Part shown: positions 33,753 to 42,979 of the stretch, piece after piece
Layout: each line of letters begins with the position of its first letter
How positions within the stretch are numbered: the first letter of the stretch is position 1
Assembly: GCF_000737695.1 (NCBI RefSeq)
Contig: NZ_JPRM01000002.1
Location: forward strand, 62,001-126,000
Source: Flavobacterium hydatis
GTDB lineage: Bacteria > Bacteroidota > Bacteroidia > Flavobacteriales > Flavobacteriaceae
Direction: 5' to 3'
Length of the DNA stretch: 64,000 nt
Translations under genes and position numbers: made by a program
The notes under the pieces: model-generated
The model's database searches: none
The model's input: the letters and a program-made list of their open reading frames with translations, nothing else
What the model was told of the DNA's origin: nothing

Positions 33753-33760
33753 CAAAAATA
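33753..33760 (-). promoter_or_regulatory. -7 element upstream of fabD
   Basis: TATTTTTG on the minus strand fits TAnnTTTG, 60 nt upstream of the fabD ATG. I found no -33 match. Confidence 0.45.
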
Positions 33761-33768
33761 CTATTTTT

Positions 33769-34131
33769 TTAGCTTGAATAATTCTTAAACATATAAATCC
33801 ATAACAATCTCGATAGACGGATGTTAAAGAAAGAAAATAAAACTATCACTACGGCAATAATAGGGATAATCCTTAAATCGAAATTTTTTTCGAAGAAAAA
33901 TTGAGCAATACAATAAGTAGCAATACCTTGTGCTACAGTTAGTCCGTAACTCATGTACATGGCACCAAAAAAGAAACCAGGTTCTTTCTCGAATTTAAAA
34001 CCACATTCACTACATTCTTTGTGCATTTTTGGAAATTTGAAGGTAAGAAATATATTTTTCTCATCTAGAATTTTTCCTTTGTGACAATTAGGACATTCAT
34101 TTCTTAAAACATGGGTGATCATATATGACAT
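33769..34131 (-). CDS. DUF983 family membrane protein
   Basis: About 120 residues, with a Cys4 zinc ribbon (CPNCHKGKI ... CSECGFKFE) and two transmembrane helices in the second half. The line EPGFFFGAMYMSYGLTVAQG is characteristic of DUF983. The frame is open to 34317, but I choose the ATG at 34131 (MSYMITHVLRNECP): this fits the family, and a TATCTTTG promoter box lies just upstream (34156-34163, minus strand). The function is unknown. Confidence 0.85.
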   Translation of the reverse strand: MSYMITHVLRNECPNCHKGKILDEKNIFLTFKFPKMHKECSECGFKFEKEPGFFFGAMYMSYGLTVAQGIATYCIAQFFFEKNFDLRIIPIIAVVIVLFSFFNIRLSRLLWIYMFKNYSS

Positions 34132-34155
34132 AATTGGTTCATTTTTTATTATATA

Positions 34156-34163
34156 CAAAGATA
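34156..34163 (-). promoter_or_regulatory. -7 element of the DUF983 gene
   Basis: TATCTTTG on the minus strand, 24 nt upstream of the chosen start. It helps reject the longer ORF, whose start would lie upstream of this element. Confidence 0.5.
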
Positions 34164-34230
34164 CTTCGCTCGTTTTCAATTCTGTTTTTATATCTTCGCT
34201 TATTATAGCACAATAAAGACATTTGTAGCC

Positions 34231-35094
34231 ATGAAAAAATACCCAATTTATAGTGTTGCCAATTTTAGTTGCAATGATACAAGAAGTGATTTTTATGTAA
34301 ATTCTTTTACAGAACATTTAAAAACGCACAGTTTTGTCGAGAAACCACATCGTCATGATTCCTATTTAATGGTTTTGTTTACAGATGGTTCTGGAATTCA
34401 TGAGATTGATTTTGATAGATTTGATATAAAGAAAGGAAGTTTGTTTTTGCTTCAGCCTGGACAAATACATTTTTGGAATTTATCACAAGATGTTGAAGGG
34501 TACGTTGTAATCTTTTCTCAGGAAATGTACAACCTGTATTTTGGCCAAAAAAAAATCAATGATTATGCTTTTTACAGTTCAATAAATAATAAACCACAGG
34601 TTAATTTTGAAGCTGATTCTATAAAAGGAATTGAGCCTTATTTTGAGTTGTTAATGCGGGAAAGTAAGCAGAAGAATAAATATCAATTAGATAAAATGCT
34701 TAACCTATTAGATTCAATTCATATAGAAATTGCAAGAAAATATGATGATTCTGAGGTTCATGAAGTTCATCCGTACAATATAAAAATAAAGAAATTTGAA
34801 GAGCTTCTTGAACTTCATTTTAAGACAAATAAATCACCTTCGTTTTATGCTGAACAATTACATATTACCTTAAAACATCTCAATAGAATATGTAATGATA
34901 TTTTGAAAAAAACTGCGACAGAAGTAATTACAGATCGAGTTGTTCTGGAAATAAAAAGAATGCTAATCGATAAGCAATTAGCGGTTAATGAAATTGCAGA
35001 AGAAGTTGGATACGATGATTATTCATACTTTTCTCGGGTCTTTAAAAAATATACCAATTTATCGCCAACTGAGTTTAGGAATTTGAAGAAGTGA
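34231..35094 (+). CDS. AraC-family transcriptional regulator
   Basis: A 287-residue regulator: an N-terminal cupin-like sensor domain (HRHDSYLMVLFTDGSGIHEI, with LLQPGQIHFWNL) and a C-terminal pair of HTH motifs, the last reading EEVGYDDYSYFSRVFKKYTN. AraC proteins with a cupin domain respond to small organic effectors. It is divergent from DUF983, 99 nt away. Its target may be the pirin/yceI pair downstream, but nothing in the sequence proves it. Confidence 0.88.
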   Translation: MKKYPIYSVANFSCNDTRSDFYVNSFTEHLKTHSFVEKPHRHDSYLMVLFTDGSGIHEIDFDRFDIKKGSLFLLQPGQIHFWNLSQDVEGYVVIFSQEMYNLYFGQKKINDYAFYSSINNKPQVNFEADSIKGIEPYFELLMRESKQKNKYQLDKMLNLLDSIHIEIARKYDDSEVHEVHPYNIKIKKFEELLELHFKTNKSPSFYAEQLHITLKHLNRICNDILKKTATEVITDRVVLEIKRMLIDKQLAVNEIAEEVGYDDYSYFSRVFKKYTNLSPTEFRNLKK

Positions 35095-35450
35095 TTTTTT
35101 TGTGAGAAGTGAGAGGCGAGATGAGAGAAACAAAATTGGAGATGAAAAGAGGTTGTCAGGCTGAGCGGAGTCGAAGCCTCGCAATGTGAGTAATTAACGG
35201 AATTGTAATCGTAAATCTCATGCTAAATAGAACGCAGATTAAACGGATTCACAAAAGTGAAGACGCAGATAAAAACGGATTTTTCAAACAATGATAAACA
35301 ATAGTTATTAACGTGTTGTTTGTAGAGACGCACCGCAGTGCGTCTTCATAATATGATTTATGATCCTTATAATGGAAAAAACAAAACCCCATACTTTTTA
35401 CAAAGCATAGGGTTTTAACCAAATTAAATACTAAAATTTATAAGGGATAA
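35095..35450. repeat. Gene-free region with dispersed repeats
   Basis: It holds a copy of the CTGAGCGGAGTCGAAG repeat (35153-35186), GACGCACCGCAGTGCGTC (35327-35344, a perfect 7-bp stem with CGCA as loop) and the yceI terminator. I see no gene. Confidence 0.65.
35378..35416 (-). terminator. Terminator of yceI
   Basis: ACCCTATGCTTTG-like stem on the minus strand: AAACCC(C)AT pairs with AT(A)GGGTTT, followed on the minus strand by TTTTGTTTTTT. Confidence 0.65.
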
Positions 35451-35981
35451 TTATTGTTTTGCAAATTGCAATTCGATGTTTAAGCGAACATCGTCGCTTA
35501 CTAAAACACCTCCAGCTTCTAAAGCAGAATTCCAATTTAATCCCCAATCTTTACGGTTGATTTTACCAGAAATGTTTAAACCCACTTTTGTGTTTCCCCA
35601 TGGATCAGTCATGATTCCGCTAAATTCTACCGGAAGTTTAACTTGTTTTTCAACGCCTCTGATGTTTAAATTACCAATAAGTTCATAATTACCATCGTCT
35701 ATTTTTGTGAAAGAGGTAGATTTAAAAGTCATTTTTGGACTATTTTCTACATCAAAGAAATCGGCACTTCTTAAGTGATTGTCTCTATCTAGATTTCCTG
35801 TGTCGATAGATTTGATGTCTGCAGAAAATTCAATTGCTGCATTCTCAAAGTTGTTTTCATTACTTGTAATCGTTGCTTCGTAGTTGTTAAACTTACCTGA
35901 AACATTAGTAAACATCATGTGTTTTACTTTAAATCCAATTTCTGAGTGTGTTGGGTCAATAGCCCATTTTGTAGTTGCCAT
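35451..35981 (-). CDS. YceI family protein
   Basis: A 176-residue lipocalin-like protein: WAIDPTHSEIGFKVKHMMFTNVSG start and GNLNIRGVEKQVKLPVEF in the middle. YceI domains bind amphiphilic lipids such as polyisoprenoids in other species. No signal peptide is evident, unlike the periplasmic E. coli protein, so it may be cytoplasmic. It follows the pirin gene by 47 nt and is probably in its operon. Confidence 0.88.
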   Translation of the reverse strand: MATTKWAIDPTHSEIGFKVKHMMFTNVSGKFNNYEATITSNENNFENAAIEFSADIKSIDTGNLDRDNHLRSADFFDVENSPKMTFKSTSFTKIDDGNYELIGNLNIRGVEKQVKLPVEFSGIMTDPWGNTKVGLNISGKINRKDWGLNWNSALEAGGVLVSDDVRLNIELQFAKQ

Positions 35982-36028
35982 AATTTTTTGTTTTATTATA
36001 ATAGTTAATATTGTTATATAATGTTGAA

Positions 36029-36751
36029 TTAATAATTTACTTGCATCGGAATCTCCATTATTAGAAACTCAGCGTCAGTATTTGCTGTAATAGTTGCTGT
36101 TTTAAAATCTCTGATTCCAATCGCATCACGAGTATTTAATTCTTGTCCGTTGATAGTTACGTTTCCTTTTAGGATAAAAACATACAAACCATTTCCTTCT
36201 TTTTTAATTGAATATTCGGTTGTAGTACCAGCATCAAAATTCCCCATATGAAACCAAGCATCTTGATGAATCCAAACTCCAGCATCATCAGGATTTGGAG
36301 ATAATACTTGTTGTAATTTGTTATGTCTGTCCTCAGTTTTTAACGAAATTTGTTGGTAACGAGGAGTCACATTACGTTTGTTTGGGAATAACCAAATTTG
36401 TAATAACTTAGTTTGCTGATCCGCATTTGGATTAAACTCACTATGTTGGATTCCTGTTCCGGCACTCATTACCTGAATATCTCCATGTTTGATAATTTCG
36501 GTATTTCCCATGCTGTCTTTATGGGCCAAATCACCTTCAAGTGGAATGGTAATAATTTCCATATTATCGTGAGGATGTGTACCAAAACCCATTCCTGCAG
36601 CAATAGTATCGTCGTTTAAAACACGAAGTGCTCCAAATTGTATACGTTCTGAATCGTAATAGGTTGCGAAACTAAAACTGTGATATGCGTTAAGCCAGCC
36701 GTGGTTTGCATTTCCACGAGTTTCGGCTTTATGAATTACTATATTTTCCAT
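36029..36751 (-). CDS. Pirin family protein
   Basis: A 240-residue bicupin. Iron ligands are visible in FGTHPHDNMEIITIPLEG (His and Glu) and GTGIQHSEFN. Bacterial pirins include quercetin-dioxygenase-like enzymes and regulators of metabolism. The gene is the first of a two-gene unit with yceI, preceded by a repeat-rich gap. Confidence 0.9.
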   Translation of the reverse strand: MENIVIHKAETRGNANHGWLNAYHSFSFATYYDSERIQFGALRVLNDDTIAAGMGFGTHPHDNMEIITIPLEGDLAHKDSMGNTEIIKHGDIQVMSAGTGIQHSEFNPNADQQTKLLQIWLFPNKRNVTPRYQQISLKTEDRHNKLQQVLSPNPDDAGVWIHQDAWFHMGNFDAGTTTEYSIKKEGNGLYVFILKGNVTINGQELNTRDAIGIRDFKTATITANTDAEFLIMEIPMQVNY

Positions 36752-37243
36752 GATTGTTTGTGTTAATTGTTATTTGATAGGGCAAATTTACAACCAAAGG
36801 AAAGGGAGAGCACTTAACCTAGATTAAGAAATGTTTTTTTATAGGTTCAGAGGGATAGAGAGGCAAAGGTACAAAGGAGAATAGGTTCTGAGTTGCTGAG
36901 GTTCTAAGTTCCTAAGGTTGTGTTTTGAGATAATCATAGCGTAACCACAATCTTGTCCTTCTGAGCGGAGTCGAAGAATCACCGTCTGTAACTCAACAAT
37001 GTAGGAAGATTTTGTATTAGGAAATAAATAGAGTATTTACTCTATTTTATAGATAACATAACTACAAAATTGTTGTTTAGAGATATAATTTATTTTAAAA
37101 AATAATAACCTAACAAGTTATTGCGTCATGTTTGTAGAGGCGCACCGCAGTGCGTCTTCATGATATAATTCTGCAACGATAGAAAAGCGCTGCATTGTAT
37201 TTTAGCTGTCTAATTTTGAATAATCTAGTAATTCAAAAAAAAA
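36752..37243. repeat. Gene-free region with dispersed repeats
   Basis: Contains 'aggttctaagtt'-type short tandem units near 36880-36920, a CTGAGCGGAGTCGAAG copy (36952-36983) and a GCGCACCGCAGTGCGTC element at 37133-37160 (matching those at 35.3 and 44.8-45.0 kb). No gene is apparent. Confidence 0.6.
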
Positions 37244-38725
37244 TTAACTATACTTCGCGATATATTGCTGTACAACTAAATCCGTATTCTCGTGGCGTTT
37301 TTTGTTTTCTAGTTGCGTTGGAGGTGAGGCTCTTTCCATGCAGTTTTTTACAGCGCATGTTTCGCAAGTAACACCAACTATTTGTTTTACTACTGGTTTG
37401 GCTTCTATAAACTTGAATTTCTTTTTCATGGCTGGAGTAATCAGGATTCCAACCGAAATACTTCGGATGCAGTTTTCTACAAAAGGATCTTTGGTTGCCG
37501 ATGAAAAAACAAGATATTCGTTTCCACTATTCTCATAACTTGAAATCTGAGCGTCAAAAAAATGAGCTTTGTTTTGTTTAATTGCTTCGTCGATAGTTTT
37601 AATCGAAACCCATCGGCGGCAATAATGCTCATTCATTTCATTGGCATGAGGTTCTTGCTGATTGGTAATATGAAGCTCTTTTTTTATTTGGTACGTTCCC
37701 GAGCCTATGTGGTGGGACATTCTCAGAAAAAATAAATTCTTTAAATGAAAATCTTTTGGTAAAAGATTGGTTAATCTTTGATAAAATGATTCTGGCGAAA
37801 CATTAAATTTTTCGATTAAAGCAACAAACTCTTCTGGTCTTGGTTGCTCTTTGGTCAAGAAAAGATTAATGTCGTCTATTAATAATTTTCGAGGTAATAA
37901 TAATGCTCCAGCAAAATAAGAAGCATAGAAATTATGCAAGACTTGATCAAAATTATCAAACTTTATCCAGCTGAAAGTTAGTAATCTGTCGGTTATTTCT
38001 AAGTAGTTATATGCTATTTCTTTGGCTAATATAAAAGCTCTTTGTGGATCATCTATTTCTTTAGACAGTAATAATGTTTTGCTTTTAGGAACATAAATAG
38101 AACGTAAATCTCCCAAAGCTTCTTGATCTTTAAAAAGAAGTTCTTTAATCGTATAACCGTATTCTTCTTTTAGGATAGCACTTAACTCAAGAGTAGAAAT
38201 TTGATTTTCTAGATTAATCTGAAATGATTTTGAAAAAGAGACTACTTTATTTTCTAGATCTTCAAAGTAATTGGTATGTGCTTCTTGATACGAACGCAAT
38301 GACGCTAAGAAAAAACTTTCTCGGCTTAAATTATAATGCTGAGCAATTTCTATTATGGTACTAATAAAGGCATTGACTTTTGCAGGAGCATTAGCAATAA
38401 TATCAATTAAATCAGTTTCGTGGATTCCAAAAAGCTCTAACGGAATTTCTTTCAGAATACCAGATTTTAAGATTTCGCCTATCGGTGCCAAGTTGTTATC
38501 TAGTTTCAAAGAAACCATTTGATCATAACTTATGTCAAGATTTTCGCACAAGAGTAAAATCTTATCAGTCTTCGGATATTTTTTTCCTTTTTCTATTTCG
38601 TTCAAATAGGATTTAGAAAGGTTCGTGAGTTTGGCTAAGCCAAATAACGAAAGGTTTTTTTGCGTGCGAACCTGTCTTAATTTAAGTCCGAAAATTAGCT
38701 TGATATAGTCTTTTTCAATGTCCAT
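37244..38725 (-). CDS. ScfR/RamB-like XRE regulator next to the glyoxylate genes
   Basis: A 493-residue regulator. The N-terminal XRE HTH is at residues about 12-70 (RTQKNLSLFGLAKLTNLSKS). The middle is a degenerate ImmA/IrrE-type (DUF955) region in which the usual HExxH is not visible (FILAKEIAYNYLEI). The C-terminus is a DUF2083-like part with CETCAVKNCMERASPP, typical of the short-chain acyl-CoA regulators ScfR and RamB. In actinobacteria RamB controls acetate and glyoxylate genes. Here the gene is divergent from aceB and aceA, so the same role is likely. The Cys residues may bind a metal. Confidence 0.85.
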   Translation of the reverse strand: MDIEKDYIKLIFGLKLRQVRTQKNLSLFGLAKLTNLSKSYLNEIEKGKKYPKTDKILLLCENLDISYDQMVSLKLDNNLAPIGEILKSGILKEIPLELFGIHETDLIDIIANAPAKVNAFISTIIEIAQHYNLSRESFFLASLRSYQEAHTNYFEDLENKVVSFSKSFQINLENQISTLELSAILKEEYGYTIKELLFKDQEALGDLRSIYVPKSKTLLLSKEIDDPQRAFILAKEIAYNYLEITDRLLTFSWIKFDNFDQVLHNFYASYFAGALLLPRKLLIDDINLFLTKEQPRPEEFVALIEKFNVSPESFYQRLTNLLPKDFHLKNLFFLRMSHHIGSGTYQIKKELHITNQQEPHANEMNEHYCRRWVSIKTIDEAIKQNKAHFFDAQISSYENSGNEYLVFSSATKDPFVENCIRSISVGILITPAMKKKFKFIEAKPVVKQIVGVTCETCAVKNCMERASPPTQLENKKRHENTDLVVQQYIAKYS

Positions 38726-38779
38726 AACTCAAAAATACGCATTATAAAAATAATCGCCAAAAAAATATTTTTAACATTT

Positions 38780-38793
38780 AGCGAACGTTCGCT
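38780..38793. promoter_or_regulatory. Palindromic operator candidate upstream of aceB
   Basis: A perfect 14-bp palindrome AGCGAACGTTCGCT lies in the 118-nt divergent gap between the ScfR-like gene and aceB. It is well placed to let one regulator control both. Confidence 0.6.
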
Positions 38794-38843
38794 TGTTTTG
38801 TAATAATCTTTTTTATAACATTGTAGTATAAAATGTATTAGCT

Positions 38844-40445
38844 ATGAAAAACCAATTGGAAATTACAGAGTCGGCAATGGAATTTTTAGCCGAAAAAAAC
38901 AATTCTTATACTGCTATTTGGACAGATGAAGCAGTTACTTTTATAACAGAATTGCATCGAAAATTTGATTCTCAACGAAAACTATTATTGTTACAAAGAG
39001 AGCAGAAACAAGTTTTATTTGATCAAGGCGTCATGCCAACTTTTCCAGTTGAAACTAAATTGGTCAGAGAAGATAATTGGACAGCAGGTTCTATTCCTAA
39101 AGATTTATTGGATAGAAGAGTAGAGATTACAGGGCCAGTTGATAGAAAGATGATTATCAATGCTCTTAATTCTGGTGCGAAAACATTTATGGCCGATTTT
39201 GAGGATAGTACATCTCCAACATGGGAGAATTTAATGAATGGGCAAGTAAACTTAATTGATGCAGTAAATAAAACGATCAGCTTAACAGATGAGGTAAAAA
39301 ATAAAACATATCAGTTAAATGAAAATATAGCGACATTAATTGTTCGCCCAAGAGGATTGCATCTTAAGGAGAAACATGTTCTTGTAGAAGGTCAGGAAAT
39401 TTCGGGTTCTTTAGTAGATTTTGGTTTGTATGTTTTTCATAATCATAAAAAATTACTTGAAAACGGAACTGCTCCTTATTTCTATATTCCAAAATTAGAA
39501 CATTATCTAGAAGCGCGCTGGTGGAATAACGTTATCGAGTTTACTCAAAACTATTTAAGAATTCCACAGGGAACGATTAAAGTTACGGTTCTTATAGAAA
39601 CGATAACGGCAAGTTTTCATTTGGACGAAATTATATTCGAATTAAAAAATCACATTGTTGGATTAAACTGTGGTCGTTGGGATTATATTTTTTCATACAT
39701 AAAAAAATTCCACAAACATCCTGCGTTTTTAGTTCCAGATAGAGATCAGGTAAATATGACTTCGCCTTTTATGAAAGCTTATTCTAGTCTGGTAATTCAG
39801 AGATGTCATAAAAGAGGGATCCATGCAATTGGAGGAATGGCTGCTCAAATTCCGATTAAGAATAATGATGAGGCAAATGCTATCGCTTTCGCGAAAGTAA
39901 AAGCAGATAAAGAGCGTGAAGTGCGCAATGGACATGACGGAACATGGGTAGCACATCCGGATTTGGTTTCGTTAGCAAAAGAAATATTTGATGCAGGAAT
40001 GCCAACTCCAAATCAGATTCACGTACCAAGACCACATCTTATAATTACCGAACAAGATTTGCTAGAAGTGCCACAAGGTACTATAACGGAAGAAGGAGTT
40101 CGAAAAAATATTAATGTAGGGGTTTTGTATCTAGCTTCCTGGCTTAACGGACAAGGTGCAGCGGCTATACATAATTTAATGGAAGATGCGGCAACAGCAG
40201 AGATTTCGAGATCTCAATTGTGGCAATGGTTATATAATAAAGTGATTTTGGATAATGGAAAGCAGTTGAATCTGGCATATTATCACAAATTAGCTTTAGA
40301 TGAATTCGGTAAAATCAAAAAGGAATTGGGCGAAGAAGACTATGAAAAACGCTGGTTTCCATTGGCTGAAAAAGTATTAGAAAGATTGGTTGTAACGCTC
40401 GACTTTGAAAACTTTCTTACTATACCGTGCTATAAATATTTATAA
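38844..40445 (+). CDS. aceB: Malate synthase A
   Basis: A 533-residue enzyme that condenses glyoxylate and acetyl-CoA to malate. MADFEDSTSPTWENLMNGQ, RPRGLHLKEKHVLVEGQ, the NCGRWDYIFSYIK segment and HGGMAAQIP-like GGMAAQIPI identify the A type, and the length is as expected. It is followed by aceA in the same direction. Confidence 0.95.
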   Translation: MKNQLEITESAMEFLAEKNNSYTAIWTDEAVTFITELHRKFDSQRKLLLLQREQKQVLFDQGVMPTFPVETKLVREDNWTAGSIPKDLLDRRVEITGPVDRKMIINALNSGAKTFMADFEDSTSPTWENLMNGQVNLIDAVNKTISLTDEVKNKTYQLNENIATLIVRPRGLHLKEKHVLVEGQEISGSLVDFGLYVFHNHKKLLENGTAPYFYIPKLEHYLEARWWNNVIEFTQNYLRIPQGTIKVTVLIETITASFHLDEIIFELKNHIVGLNCGRWDYIFSYIKKFHKHPAFLVPDRDQVNMTSPFMKAYSSLVIQRCHKRGIHAIGGMAAQIPIKNNDEANAIAFAKVKADKEREVRNGHDGTWVAHPDLVSLAKEIFDAGMPTPNQIHVPRPHLIITEQDLLEVPQGTITEEGVRKNINVGVLYLASWLNGQGAAAIHNLMEDAATAEISRSQLWQWLYNKVILDNGKQLNLAYYHKLALDEFGKIKKELGEEDYEKRWFPLAEKVLERLVVTLDFENFLTIPCYKYL

Positions 40446-40454
40446 AGACTTAAC

Positions 40455-40535
40455 AATTAAAAATTGAGAATTAAAAATTAAAAATCTGTATTATCTGCTA
40501 TATCTGCGTGAAAAAAACATTCTCAATTTTTAATT
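40455..40535. repeat. Long inverted repeat between aceB and aceA
   Basis: Perfect 17-nt arms AATTAAAAATTGAGAAT (40455-40471) and its complement (40519-40535) with 47 nt between. The hairpin could set the relative levels of the two mRNAs, or be one of the AT-rich dispersed repeats common in the genus. Confidence 0.65.
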
Positions 40536-40582
40536 TAAAATTAACATAACAATTGCTTACTAACAACCCAAATAACTATACT

Positions 40583-41863
40583 ATGAAAACAACAGAAGAC
40601 AGAATTCAGGAATTGATCAACGATTGGTTAACAAACCCAAGATGGGCAGGAGTAGAACGACCTTACACAGCAACCGAGGTGGTTACGTTACAAGGGTCTT
40701 ACGAAATAGAACATTCTATTGCTAAAATGGGGGCTCAAAAATTATGGAGAAAACTTAAAAGTCAGGATTTTGTAGCAGGATTAGGTGCTTTAACCGGTAA
40801 TCAGGCGATACAAGAAGTTGATGCTGGCTTAGAAGCTATTTATTTGAGTGGATGGCAAGTCGCTGCAGATGCAAATTTGGCTGGCGAAATGTATCCTGAT
40901 CAATCTCTTTATCCTGTAAATAGTGTACCTATGGTGGTGAAGAAAATAAACAATGCTTTATTAAGAGCAGATCAAATTCAGGTTGTTAATGGAGTTCAGG
41001 ATAAAAAAGATTATTTAGTTCCAATTGTTGCTGATGCCGAAGCTGGTTTTGGAGGAAATTTAAATGCATTCGAACTAATGAAATCTATGATTGAATCTGG
41101 AGCTTCTGGAGTTCACTTTGAAGATCAGTTGAGTTCTGCTAAAAAATGTGGACATCTTGGAGGAAAAGTTTTAGTGCCAACTCAAGAAGCTATTAATAAA
41201 TTGGTAGCAGCAAGATTAGCAGCAGATGTTATGGGAACACCAACGCTTATTGTAGCAAGAACTGATGCTGATGCAGCAAATTTATTAACGAGTGATGTAG
41301 ATCCTAGAGACGCTCCGTTTATTACTGGCGAAAAAACTAACGAAGGTTTCTTTTATGTAAATAGCGGAATTGATCAAGGAATTGCAAGGGGATTAAGTTA
41401 TGCACCTTATGCTGATTTAATCTGGATGGAAACCAGTAATCCAGATTTGGTATATGCTAAAAAGTTTGCGGATGCTATGCGCGAACAATTTCCTGATAAA
41501 ATGCTTGCTTATAATTGTTCTCCATCTTTTAATTGGGCAGCTAAATTATCTGTTGCCGAAATGGAAACTTTTAGAGAAGACTTGGCTGCAATGGGATATA
41601 AATTCCAATTTATTACTTTGGCTGGTTTCCATGCTTTAAATACAAGTATGTTCGAATTGTCTAAAGCATATAAAGAAAGAGGAATGGCTGGATATTCTGA
41701 ATTGCAGGAAAAAGAATTTGCGTTACAAAATAGCGGATTCCGTGCTGTAAAACACCAGGCTTTTGTTGGAACTTCTTATTTTGATGCGGTGCAAAATACT
41801 GTAACAATAGGAAAATCAACAACTACAGCAATGAAACATTCTACTGAGGTTGAGCAATTTTAA
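40583..41863 (+). CDS. aceA: Isocitrate lyase
   Basis: An enzyme of 426 residues that splits isocitrate into succinate and glyoxylate. The catalytic KKCGH motif is seen ([11 protein letters not shown]), together with [20 protein letters not shown] and [10 protein letters not shown] take the ATG at 40583 ([11 protein letters not shown]) because the upstream in-frame TTG region (from 40553) lies inside the AT-rich repeat zone. It is the second gene of the glyoxylate operon. Confidence 0.95.
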   Translation: MKTTEDRIQELINDWLTNPRWAGVERPYTATEVVTLQGSYEIEHSIAKMGAQKLWRKLKSQDFVAGLGALTGNQAIQEVDAGLEAIYLSGWQVAADANLAGEMYPDQSLYPVNSVPMVVKKINNALLRADQIQVVNGVQDKKDYLVPIVADAEAGFGGNLNAFELMKSMIESGASGVHFEDQLSSAKKCGHLGGKVLVPTQEAINKLVAARLAADVMGTPTLIVARTDADAANLLTSDVDPRDAPFITGEKTNEGFFYVNSGIDQGIARGLSYAPYADLIWMETSNPDLVYAKKFADAMREQFPDKMLAYNCSPSFNWAAKLSVAEMETFREDLAAMGYKFQFITLAGFHALNTSMFELSKAYKERGMAGYSELQEKEFALQNSGFRAVKHQAFVGTSYFDAVQNTVTIGKSTTTAMKHSTEVEQF

Positions 41864-41880
41864 TTTTTAATTCAAATAGA

Positions 41881-41915
41881 AACACGGTTTTTAGTTAAGC
41901 CGTGTTTTTTTTTTT
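41881..41915 (+). terminator. Terminator after aceA
   Basis: AACACGG pairs with CCGTGTT, followed by a T-run of about 11. Confidence 0.8.
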
Positions 41916-42074
41916 GCCACAGATTTCACAGATTAAAGTGATTTTAAAAAAAAGGTTGCCACAAATTTCACAAATTCACGCGAATTTTAATTCAATGTTT
42001 GGACCAATTTAATTTGTGAAAATTTGTGAAATTCGTGGCGAAAAAAAATCATTTTAATCTGTGAAATCGGTGGC
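41916..42074. repeat. Nested inverted repeat (GCCACAGATTTCACAGATT type)
   Basis: The block opens with GCCACAGATTTCACAGATT and ends with its imperfect complement ATCTGTGAAATCGGTGGC. Inside, a second pair (GCCACAAATTTCACAAATT and AATTTGTGAAATTCGTGGC) is nested. It folds as a long hairpin of about 159 nt with no ORF. This style of element is common between genes in Flavobacterium. Confidence 0.7.
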
Positions 42075-42080
42075 TAAATA

Positions 42081-42659
42081 TTATTTACTTTTCAAAAGTC
42101 TTGCTTTCATTTTGCTAAAAAACTCGGGTGTAACGCCAATGAAAGATGCAATTTGTTTTTGTGGTACTTTCTGGATTAGTGTTGGATATTTGGCACAAAA
42201 TTTCTCGAAGCGTTCTTCGGCAGATAAACTTAGATTATCCATTAAACGTTGCTGATTCGCAACCAATGAATTCTCGGTTAAAATCCTGAAAAAACGTTCT
42301 AATTTTGGAATATCAAAATACAATTGTTCTTGGTTTTCTTTGCTAAGAACAACAACTTCTGAATCTTCTAAAACTTCGATAAATAGTTGCCCTGGTTTTT
42401 GGGTAATAAGACTGTACATGTCGCTTATCCACCATCCTTGACAAGAAAAACTCAATACATGCTCTACAATATTATCATTGATATTAAAGCTTCGAATAAT
42501 ACCTGAGTTTATAAAATAAGATTCTTTGCAAACATTTCCTGCGTTTAATAAAATTGTTTTGGCTTTATAGAAACGGGTTTCGGTTTTGGATAAAAAATGA
42601 GCTTGCTCTTCGGGAGTTAACGAAACGTGTTTGGCAATGTTTTCTAGAATTAAATCCAT
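42081..42659 (-). CDS. Crp/Fnr-family transcriptional regulator
   Basis: A 192-residue regulator with an N-terminal cNMP-binding beta-roll (AGNVCKESYFINSGIIRSF) and a C-terminal HTH (QKQIASFIGVTPEFFSKMKA). It is of the short Bacteroidota type and lacks the Fnr-type Cys cluster. It is the last gene of a four-gene minus-strand operon; its ATG overlaps the DUF6370 stop (TAATG), so the two are translationally coupled. Confidence 0.87.
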   Translation of the reverse strand: MDLILENIAKHVSLTPEEQAHFLSKTETRFYKAKTILLNAGNVCKESYFINSGIIRSFNINDNIVEHVLSFSCQGWWISDMYSLITQKPGQLFIEVLEDSEVVVLSKENQEQLYFDIPKLERFFRILTENSLVANQQRLMDNLSLSAEERFEKFCAKYPTLIQKVPQKQIASFIGVTPEFFSKMKARLLKSK

Positions 42660-42976
42660 TATTTTTCTTTTACCAATGTAAACGTAGTTACTTTATAACG
42701 ATTATTTTCTATTTTTCCAGTTACTGCTGCTTTACGAATAGTATTGCAAAAACCATCTTTGGCATGTGCATCGCCATGTTCGTCTATAGTAGTTCCGTCT
42801 ACAAAATAAGATTTTCCGTCTATACGAACGGCTAAATCACAGCTATTGCCCTTCATCCCAAATTGACATTCTCCACAAGCTGTTTCTACAATTTGAGGTT
42901 TTTCGGTAGTTTTTTTGTCTTGTGCATTCATTGTGATGCTCAAGAATAGAAATGCTATGAATACTAATTTTTTCAT
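42659..42976 (-). CDS. DUF6370-like exported protein
   Basis: A 105-residue protein with a signal peptide (KLVFIAFLFLSITMNAQ) and a domain with four Cys: ACGECQFGMKGNSCDLAVRI and DGFCNTIRKAAVTG. The GECQFGMKG line fits DUF6370. The Cys residues may bind a metal or form disulfides. It sits 3 nt after purT and overlaps the Crp gene start. Confidence 0.7.
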   Translation of the reverse strand: MKKLVFIAFLFLSITMNAQDKKTTEKPQIVETACGECQFGMKGNSCDLAVRIDGKSYFVDGTTIDEHGDAHAKDGFCNTIRKAAVTGKIENNRYKVTTFTLVKEK

Positions 42977-42979
42977 CTT

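Noticed and set aside
33769..34317. 182-aa reading of the DUF983 gene
   Set aside because: A promoter box lies inside the extension, the extra residues do not match the family, and it would run into the divergent AraC gene.
37244..38725. Toxin-antitoxin (ImmA/IrrE plus XRE) interpretation
   Set aside because: No intact HExxH and no partner; the C-terminal Cys motif and aceBA neighbours fit an ScfR/RamB regulator.
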